64,000 bases of DNA from NCBI GenBank assembly GCA_964017125.1, contig OZ024909.1, forward strand, positions 79,080,189 to 79,144,188. Reading direction: 5' to 3'. The position numbers and the translations under genes are program-made. The stretch is from Flabesymbios commensalis (Eukaryota > Annelida > Polychaeta > Terebellida > Flabelligeridae). Positions 1-9,300 of this stretch are shown here, in pieces (the stretch's first letter is position 1; every line of letters begins with the position of its first letter). The notes below the pieces were generated by a model. That model searched no databases and was not told the origin of the DNA. It was given only the letters and a program-made list of their open reading frames with translations.

Positions 1-93
1 CTGATAATGCTCATGATTTTTATAATTTTTTATTTGTTGACATACGTTTGTAAGATCTAAAATTTAATTTTATGATATCCTGGCAAACTACAG

Positions 94-213
94 AATTTAG
101 AAAACACAATGCTGCCAACAATGGTGTATCACCCTCGGTGAAGACATGTGGAAGCAGACCATGCCCAGCCAGTGGAAAACAACACCGAACAAGAAGCACA
201 ACAGAGGCCACTT
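94..213 (+). CDS. Putative internal exon, unknown product
   Basis: An open stretch sits between a possible acceptor (TACAG at 89-93) and a strong donor (GTAAGT at 214). It would encode about 40 residues rich in Ser, Thr, Lys, Arg and Cys, so low-complexity and probably disordered. I do not recognise the sequence. Its strand and position suggest it could be an upstream exon of the UBX/HECT gene that follows, but nothing proves this. Bases 214-564 after it are AT-rich and show no gene, repeat unit or element boundary. Confidence 0.3.
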
Positions 214-758
214 GTAAGTTGATAATCCAATACATCAGGGTAATATCTGAATCGACCAATATTTGTAGCAAATGAGCAATTTTAAAGGAAAAGTATTAGA
301 TACTTTCATAACATACAGTAATCATCCAAGAGCTAGAATTAAATTATCATAAATATGTTTTTTTGATCTGTATAATAATAACAAGTGTCTGCATAATTGT
401 TTTTTTTTGTGTTGCACATACTACTTGATTGTTAATTAAAATTATTATCTCCCTGAGAGTGTTGTGCATCAATTATTCTTCATCATTCACAAATTTATGC
501 AACTTCTTTTACCCAAATTACGATATTTTTTTTATCTTGTCTTTAATTGAAGTTACTTTTCTAATGGAAAACTAGCATGGCAGATTTAAGACGAGTGGAT
601 TAACAACAATTGTAACAGACCACCCGTAATCACCCGTATTACAGAGGAAAAGAAAAGTATTTATTAAAATGACATGTCGCTTTAAAAAGTGACAATTTAA
701 AAAATCAATGACATTTTGAGTACTATTATATAATTACAGTACTAGCGTAGCATTTTAA

Positions 759-1024
759 GGGACTGGACCAGTCTAAAATCATAAAAAAATCGGTGATTTT
801 ATTTTAGCTTCTTAATATGACCATATGATGTAAACATGTCCATAGACTAGAACTGCAAAAGTTTTTCAAATTTTTGTGTTGCGCATTTATCAGTTAGGCT
901 AGATATAGAGACGAAATTACTGATTTCTATTAATATTGACAACCATGTCAAAAATTAGAAATACAGGAATTTCGTCTCTATATCTATATCGATTTTTTTA
1001 TGATTTCAGCCTGGGTCAGTCCCT
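759..1024. mobile_element. MITE with TTAA target site, copy 1
   Basis: A non-coding element of about 266 bp is flanked by TTAA (755-758 and 1025-1028). Its ends are imperfect inverted repeats of about 38 bp, beginning GGGACTGG on the left and AGGGACTGACC on the right, both reading into AAATCATAAAAAAATCG. TTAA duplications are typical of piggyBac and Kolobok elements, so it is probably a non-autonomous member of one of these. Related sequences lie at 4507, 15684 and 51425. Confidence 0.7.
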
Positions 1025-1560
1025 TTAAGACTCTTATGTCATGTTAGATCGAGCCATATTATTAAGGTGGTAATAGAGAGTCATTGTACAAACATGACCA
1101 TTAATCAATGTTTTTTTTCAAACTAGAACAACCCAGATGAACCGTATAATACTATATTTCTTGCCTTTACTTCGAACAGAAGAATGACAGCACTCCCGAA
1201 TCGTTCTTCAATCTGTTAATGTTTTAAAAGTATCACAAGAACCCCGCACTGTAACATAAAGCATCCATGAATAATATTAACCACCCACAGTACATAGTTT
1301 GCTAGTTAATCTTAGTTTGATACTGTTCGGGCATTACCTTTGTGACACAAGGGAATATAAACTTAACTGCCAAGCCATGAATACGTTCCCATAAGAGAGT
1401 CGACCTGGATGCATACTCAGGTTTTCTTTTTTTCACTCTCGATTTACTGAAACATGTTTTCTTGGAGTATTTGTCAGCTAACAAGCAGTTTATAACAATA
1501 CAATTGTTCACTTTGAATGTATTGGTAACTGTTTTTATAAATAATATTAATATGTTTTAG

Positions 1561-1692
1561 GACAGAATTGCTAAACTGCAACGGGTAGGTGAGGAACCGT
1601 ATGCAGGTCCAGAAGTGGTTCTAATAAACTTTGCTCTACCTGATGGACATGAAAGGTTGGGGAGAAGATTTTACAAGAATGCACAAATGAAT
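1561..1692 (+). CDS. Duplicated UBX-like exon, copy 1
   Basis: A 44-codon exon sits between acceptor TTTTAG (ends 1560) and donor GTAAGAG (1693). It reads DRIAKLQRVGEEPYAG, then VVLINFALPDG and LGRRFY. The hydrophobic strand followed by LPDG and RRF is the usual opening of a UBX domain (ubiquitin-like fold, Cdc48/p97 binding). The intact exon order of the gene uses the second copy at 5309-5440, so this one is either an extra exon, the end of an upstream paralogue, or an assembly duplicate. Confidence 0.5.
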
Positions 1693-2304
1693 GTAAGAGC
1701 AGTACAATAAAAATTTTTTTAATAATTGGTACTCTTCTGACATTATGTGATTTACTGGCAGTCAGATAGAAAGTAATAACTTAAATTAAATCAGAAACAT
1801 TTTGTGTGAGCTAAACTATAGACAGACAGACATCATGTTAACTGGCATTGGCATAAAAAAACACTGGATATTACGATAGTATGAATGACTGCTACTGCTA
1901 CGATAGTATGAATGACTGCTACAAAATTGAATGACATTGCCAAGATAACATAGTGTCTATCATTTTGTTTCCCGCACCAAAACCAGAGATAAAATAGCTA
2001 CTATGTATGACATGCTAATTATATATAGTAGCAAAAAAGACACTCTGGAAAGCGTAGAAACCTAAATTATATACAAGTGTATAATTATGCTACAGTAATT
2101 GCAGTATGTAATAAGACAATGTTAAAAATTACATGATATTTTCAAATATTATATCATGCTATATATATGCTATATATCTATAGCTTAAACCGTTTTTATT
2201 TGTATATGAGGTTATTTGTTGTTTGTTTCAACTAATAACACCGACTTGATCCATCAGAAACATTTTATCACAAGACGATTCAGCAACTTTTTACTTTGCT
2301 TCAG

Positions 2305-2481
2305 GATTTGTTTTTATTCGTCGAAGGAAGTACTACAATTAAAAAAGCCAAATTGGTGGCAGCACCTTCTGGTGTGCTGCCAAATAATGCGGAAAGTACT
2401 ATATTTGACGTTTTTGGCAACGCCAGGCGAGTGATAATCAATGTTGACGAATTAGATGAGACTGACAGTACGGAGCAATTG
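2305..2481 (+). CDS. Duplicated exon following UBX-like exon, copy 1
   Basis: A 59-codon phase-0 exon lies between acceptor TGCTTCAG (ends 2304) and donor GTAAGT (2482). It starts DLFLFVEGSTTIKKAK, which fits the helix after the UBX LPDG strand, and ends with an acidic stretch (INVDELDETDSTEQL). The open frame continues past the donor only because a LINE fragment follows. An almost identical exon lies at 6057-6233. Confidence 0.5.
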
Positions 2482-2491
2482 GTAAGTACAT

Positions 2492-2753
2492 GTTATCGTG
2501 TTTTAGAAATGTTGCAGAAGAGAGCTTTGGGGATAATAAACAAATCCCCTTATTTGGCGCATACAAATCCTCTGTTTAAAAATTGTAATGTCTTAAAAAT
2601 TAAAGATTTTTTTCAGCAAAATCAGTTGAAATTTATTTTAAACTGGTACAGTACTAATCGCCTTACGCCTATTTATTTATCGCCTATTTATTTTCGTAAC
2701 TTTGTACATATAACACACTGCAGCGGCTTAATATGTGATCAATTGAAGTAAAA
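2492..2753 (+). mobile_element. LINE reverse transcriptase C-terminal fragment, copy 1
   Basis: The translation contains LQKRALGIINKSPYLAHTNP, then PLFKNCNVLKIKDFF. This is the familiar 'LQ(K/N)RA.RII...PLF..L..LK..D' segment downstream of the catalytic core in CR1/RTE-like non-LTR retrotransposons. It sits in the intron after the exon at 2305-2481 and carries no catalytic motif, so it is a dead fragment. The same fragment lies at 6249-6513. Confidence 0.65.
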
Positions 2754-3033
2754 CATTACTTTAGGAAAAAATGTCAACGTTTTGTATTGTCAACACTATT
2801 AATATTATTGAGTCTTCTTCTATCATTTTGACAAAATGTATACTTCTTCTTGTATAGGTTTGTTTTAATTATGTTAAAATATGATATTGACACTTATGTT
2901 TTCGCCTGTAATATTTGTATGTCAACAACTATTGTAATTTTTCACCTTTTCACATTTATATTAACGCTTTAAATTATAATTATAGTCATAGCTTATTCTT
3001 TTATTCCCACTGCCAAACTGTTTATATTTGAAA

Positions 3034-3235
3034 GGCTCATTGGAAAAACGAGTCTAAGTCACATTTGAGTAGTTTAGAGAAAAACGCAAAAAACTTATTT
3101 TTAGTAGAAAATGATTTTTTTTACTTAAAAAAAAGTAAAATGGTTAGGTGGGAGGTCGAGAAGCGACATTTCTCAGTTGTGTGAAAAAAAAAAAGATTTA
3201 AAAATGTGACTTAGACTCGTTTTTCCACTGAGCCC
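3034..3235. mobile_element. Short MITE with GGCTCA inverted ends, copy 1
   Basis: A 202-bp segment begins GGCTCATTGGAAAAACGAGT and ends with the reverse complement of GGGCTCAGTGGAAAAACGAG; the match continues for about 30 bp into CTAAGTCACAT. The interior is A/T runs and non-coding. I could not define a target duplication. It was duplicated to 6794-6997. Confidence 0.65.
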
Positions 3236-3391
3236 TTCATTTATTAAAAACATTATCCGTAATGTTAAGGTAGCACTCACGTGAGTGAGTTTAAAAATCT
3301 TAATGATGGTCTCCTGCCCCAAAATGCGTTACTAAAATTATTATCAAATACTCTCTAATTTTATGCCAAAAAAATGTTATGTTACAAAAGG

Positions 3392-6300
3392 TAAAGTGGG
3401 AGAGGAGCGTGCCCAGCTAGTACTGGAGCAGGATGTGGCGTACATAGATTCACTAATTGCAGATATGCGTCGGGTATGTGTCATGATATTTAGCAAGATA
3501 ATGGTCCTATGCACATATTATTAAAGGAAGTGTCAGAGAGTTATTCCGGATATCTTAACCCTCTGACCGCCAGTCACGACTATAATCGTTTTTACACTTA
3601 AAACAGTGCATTTTAAAGGTAAAGGTTGTCTTCTATCAGCGCTCACTCACCTTTAACCTTAACATGCTCCCTTTAAAAGAATAATTGGCCTACATTTTGA
3701 CAAATCAAAAAAATTTGCACTCAATCGAAGCAATTTCAAGTAGGTGAAAATTTAAATTTCATAACTTGCTGCTCTAAGGGTGAAACACATCATAGTTTTT
3801 TTCAGGACAAGTTTATTAGCCATCGATTGACCTAAAATTACGCAAAAAAGTTGTTCGATGTGGTTATATTGAAGATCTTTCCCACCGAACTTGTGAAAGA
3901 AAAAGGTTATTTTTTTTAATCCAGGCTGTAGTTATTTCGTGTTATGCAAACATAAGTAGAGAACATTGTTTTTAAACTTTGTTACTGAAGGTAGAGCAGC
4001 AGCAACAAGCTGCTCAGCTGAGGAGGCGTGAGAGAGAGGAAAGAAGATCCAGACATGAGGTGATAAGGCTGCAACAAGAACAGGTACTCAGTTTAAAATA
4101 TTTATTTCATGATGTAAACACACCAGGGCTATCGCAATTGCTAGAACAAAGGTGTAGATCTCCCACCGGGAATGTTATTCTAGTTTTTGTTAACTGTGTG
4201 TTGTATCAATGTTTACCTAAAAGTATATTATATAAGTATTATACTGTGTTATAATCGTCGTAGCCAATACCTAGGATGTATTCATAATGCCAACAACATC
4301 ATTTGTCAGCCTGGAAAACTAGCATGGCAGATTTAAGACGAGTGGATTAACAACAATTGTAACAGACCACCCGTAATCACCCGTATTACAGAGGAAAAGA
4401 AAAGTATTTATTAAAATGACATGTCGCTTTAAAAAGTGACAATTTAAAAAATCAATGACATTTTGAGTACTATTATATAATTACAGTACTAGCGTAGCAT
4501 TTTAAGGGACTGGACCAGTCTAAAATCATAAAAAAATCGGTGATTTTATTTTAGCTTCTTAATATGACCATATGATGTAAACATGTCCATAGACTAGAAC
4601 TGCAAAAGTTTTTCAAATTTTTGTGTTGCGCATTTATCAGTTAGGCTAGATATAGAGACGAAATTACTGATTTCTATTAATATTGACAACCATGTCAAAA
4701 ATTAGAAATACAGGAATTTCGTCTCTATATCTATATCGATTTTTTTATGATTTCAGCCTGGGTCAGTCCCTTTAAGACTCTTATGTCATGTTAGATCGAG
4801 CCATATTATTAAGGTGGTAATAGAGAGTCATTGTACAAACATGACCATTAATCAATGTTTTTTTTTCAAACTAGAACAACCCAGATGAACCGTATAATAC
4901 TATATTTCTTGCCTTTACTTCAAACAGAAGAATGACAGCACTCCCGAATCGTTCTTCAATCTGTTAATGTTTTAAAAGTATCACAAGAACCCCGCACTGT
5001 AACATAAAGCATCCATGAATAATATTAACCACCCACAGTACATAGTTTGCTAGTTAATCTTAGTTTGATACTGTTCGGGCATTACCTTTGTGACACAAGG
5101 GAATATAAACTTAACTGCCAAGCCATGAATACGTTCCCATAAGAGAGTCGACCTGGATGCATACTCAGGTTTTCTTTTTTTCACTCTCGATTTACTGAAA
5201 CATGTTTTCTTGGAGTATTTGTCAGCTAACAAGCAGTTTATAACAATACAATTGTTCACTTTGAATGTATTGGTAACTGTTTTTATAAATAATATTAATA
5301 TGTTTTAGGACAGAATTGCTAAACTGCAACGTGTAGGTGAGGAACCGTATGCAGGTCCAGAAGTGGTTCTAATAAACTTTGCTCTACCTGATAGAGATGA
5401 AAGGTTGGGGAGAAGATTTTACAAGAATGCACAAATGAATGTAAGAGCAGTACAATAAAAATTTTTTAATAATTGGTACTCTTCTGACATTATGTGATTT
5501 ACTGGCAGTCAAATAGAAAGTAATAACTTAAATTAAATCAGAAACATTTCGTGTGAGCTAAACTATAGACAGACAGACATCATGTTAACTGGCATTGGCA
5601 TAAAAAAACACTGGATATTACGATAGTATGAATGACTGCTACTGCTACGATAGTATGAATGACTGCTACAAAATTGAATGACATTGCCAAGATAACAAGT
5701 GTCTATCATTTTGTTTCCCGCACCAAAACCAGAGATAAAATAGCTACTATGTATGACATGCTAATTATATATAGTAGCAAAAAAGACACTCTGGAAAGCG
5801 TAGAAACCTAAATTATATACAAGTGTATAATTATGCTACAGTAATTGCAGTATGTAATAAGACAATGTTAAAAATTACATGATATTTTCAAATATTATAT
5901 CATGCTATATATATGCTATATATCTATAGCTTTAACAAAAACCGTTTTTATTTGTATATGAGGTTATTTGTTGTTTGTTTCAACTAATAACACCGACTTG
6001 ATCCATCAGAAACATTTTATCACAAGACGATTCAGCAACTTTTTACTTTGCTTCAGGATTTGTTTTTATTCGTCGAAGGAAGTACTACAATTAAAAAAGC
6101 CAAATTGGTGGCAGCACCTTCTGGTGTGCTGCCAAATAATGCGGAAAGTACTATATTTGACGTTTTTGGCAACGCCAGGCGAGTGATAATCAATGTTGAC
6201 GAATTAGATGAGACTGACAGTACGGAGCAATTGGTAAGTACATGTATACATGTTATCGTGTTTTAGAAATGTTGCAGAAGAGAGCTTTGGGGATAATAAA

Positions 6301-9300
6301 CAAATCCCCTTATTTGGCGCATACAATTCCTCTGTTTAAAAATTGTAATGTCTTAAAAATTAAAGATTTTTTTCAGCAAAATCAGTTGAAATTTATTTTA
6401 AACTGGTACAGTACTAATCGCCTTACGCCTATTTATTTATCGCCTATTTATTTTCGTAACTTTGTACATATAACACACTGCAGCGGCTTAATATGTGATC
6501 AATTGAAGTAAAACATTACTTTAGGAAAAAATGTCAACGTTTTGTATTGTCAACACTATTAATATTATTGTGTCTTCTTCTATCATTTTGACAAAATGTA
6601 TACTTCTTCTTGTATAGGTTTGTTTTAATTATGTTAAAATATGATATTGACACTTATGTTTTCGCCTGTAATATTTGTATGTCAACAACTATTGTAATTT
6701 TTCACCTTTTCACATTTATATTAACGCTTTAAATTATAATTATAGTCATAGCTTATTCTTTTATTTCCACTGCCAAACTGTTTATATTTGAAAGGCTCAT
6801 TGGAAAAACGAGTCTAAGTCACATTTGAGTAGTTTAGAGAAAAACGCAAAAAACTTATTTTTAGTAGAAAATGATTTTTATTACTTAAAAAAAAGTAAAA
6901 TAGTTAGGTGGGAGGTCGAGAAGCGACATTTCTCAGTTGTGTGGAAAAAAAAAAATAATTAAAAAATGTGACTTAGACTCGTTTTTCCACTGAGCCCTTC
7001 ATTTATTAAAAACATTATCCGTAAAGTTAAGGTAGCACTCACGTGAGTGAGTTTAAAAATCTTAATGATGGTCTCCTGCCCCAAAATGCGTTACTAAAAT
7101 TATTATCAAATACTCTCTAATTTTATGCCAAAAAAATGTTATGTTACAAAAGGTAAAGTCAGTTACCAAGAGTAAAAAAACCGGTGTGTTTCTTTTTCAG
7201 CTCGGCGATACAGAAGAGGAACTTACTGAAATCAATGACAAATCAGACATGGCACCTGTCATAGGTATTTTCATCTTGAAATTAATCTATTTCACATAAT
7301 TTATGTGTAGCGTTATGGTCCATCTTTTGCATCAACATACAGCAACATTGCAGGGATTACAGGTTCTAGGCAATCCCATTTTTATCCCCCGCCCGTAGGG
7401 GAAGGGGGATTTTAGTCGCGCCAGGATTCTGTCCGGCATCACGTTTTCTCGTGGGCTCAAAAACTTCTGGTCAATTTTTTTTTAATTCAACATGACATTC
7501 ATAGCAACATGGAGATGTGCAAGTAATTTTTTTAAGATGCTACCAAAATTCAAAATGGCTGCCAGAGGTAAACTCCAAAAAATTATGTGGGCACAAAAAT
7601 TTTTAAACTTAAAGTCAGAAATTATTCAAATTTTACTATCACCTTCCCTACCATATGGAGATGTGCTGGTGACTTTTTCAAGGTTTTACTGAAATTGAAA
7701 ATGGCTGCCACTGATCAATTTAAATTTTTTTGAGGTCGCAAAAACTTTAAGTGGTAGATTATTAAAATTTTACTATCACATTCCCCACGATATGGAGATG
7801 TGCATGTGATTTTTAAAAGATTTTACGGAAATTCAAAATTGCCGCCATGCATGAACTTTTTAATTTTTTGCGGGTACAAAAACTCAAAAATTGAAGTCAT
7901 AAATAATGTGCAGTTAATTTTACTAAAATTTAAAATGGACACCAGTCGACTTTTTAAATATTTGTAACCACAAAAATTCTAACCTAATTTATGGCGGGGG
8001 ATGATATAGGACTTCTGGCCTCTTGTTATTATAATCTATTGTACATGCTGCTTGCATATATATATGCAAATTTATATGTATATATATGCAAATATACATG
8101 TATATAACCACTCAGAAATTTGATGTGGATGTTTTGTAAGTTGTAAGGCCACAGCAAATTAATTTTATGGATGGCGGATTCGCCGCTCCGATTTTACTGT
8201 GATTTAAATTTTTTACTTAAAAAAAAAATTTTCGCCTCTAATTTTTTATTTTGCCGCTCCATTTTTCTTTTGAGACACCAATATTTTTTTCAAGCCTGAA
8301 AATCACGTCAGTGTTACGTTTCTTTCATTTTAAAAAAAAAATTGCTTCTCCGCTCGCCCCATTTTTGCGAGAAATCAGTTTTTGTAAAAAAAACATCTTT
8401 CGCTTCTTTGCTCGCTCCATTTTTTTTGGGAAATCAAATTAAAAGAAAGAAACTGCTCGCTCACTCCATTTTTTTCTGCTGAGAATCTGTCATCCATAAA
8501 ATTAATTTGGTGTGGCCTAAGATTTATTTCCAAAAATGTATTGGAGAAATATTAGAGAAATAATTGTAGTTTGAGAGCAAGCATGGTTAAAACCACTACA
8601 AATGATGATAATGTTTTTATGTAGCCCTGCATACATTCTAATTCCCCTATTTTCACTGATTCATCACATAATGTTCCAGATCTCAGCGCACTACGTGTGC
8701 GACGCACGGAACATCTTGACTTCCTCTCTGTCTGTACAACAAGGAGGATTATAGTGGAGCGGGCCGACATTAAAAACTCTGTGATGGCTCATTGCAGGCG
8801 CGATTCAGAACTGCAAAACCACAGGCTGGAAGTAACATTCAAAGACGAGGTTGGGGTGGACGCAGATTGCCTCACCCGAGAGATGTTCCAGTTGTTTGTT
8901 TGGGTATAACTGAAAAATGTTTTCAGGGTAACACCATGAAAATACCTACATTGGATCACAGGTAAGATAATAAATTCATTTTGCCATTTTTTTTATATAT
9001 TTATATATATGGACTATATAAAAAATCTAGGAAGTAGGCCTCACTGGCATAATTGAAACACTGCAGCCTGTACAAAATACCATGAATATAACAAATATAG
9101 AGCTGAAAAACGTTGATTACTGTATGAGTTTAGGTAAACACTGTAATTAGCATGGTTCGAGCCTGATAAAGAAAATTTTATGAATATAATGGAGCCTACT
9201 AGCCATGCAATATGGACTATCAGCTGGCGCGAGATCGTCGTGAACTTACGGCGCGCATGCGCGGCTAGGAAAAGAGATAACATACGGTGGGCCAACATTA

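Larger units (their letters stand above)
565..3397 (+). repeat. Direct 2.8 kb duplication, copy 1
   Basis: This block is repeated almost base for base at 4312-7159, same orientation, offset about 3747 bases. Differences are a few substitutions and short indels. It contains two exons (1561-1692, 2305-2481), two MITEs and a LINE fragment. Breakpoints fall at TGGAAAACTAGC on the left and GGTAAAGT on the right. The 0.9 kb between copies holds exons that precede these two in the gene. It may be a recent duplication or two haplotypes joined by the assembler. Confidence 0.95.
4312..7159 (+). repeat. Direct 2.8 kb duplication, copy 2
   Basis: This is the second copy of the block at 565-3397 and is the one in continuous exon order with the rest of the gene: it is preceded by the coiled-coil exon (3991-4083) and followed by the exon at 7201-7264. 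The exon at 5309-5440 reads DRDERL where copy 1 reads DGHERL, so the copies differ in protein too. Confidence 0.95.

Noticed and set aside
2296-2751. 151-codon frame as a single gene
   Set aside because: It is an exon (to 2481) that reads on by chance into an intronic LINE fragment.
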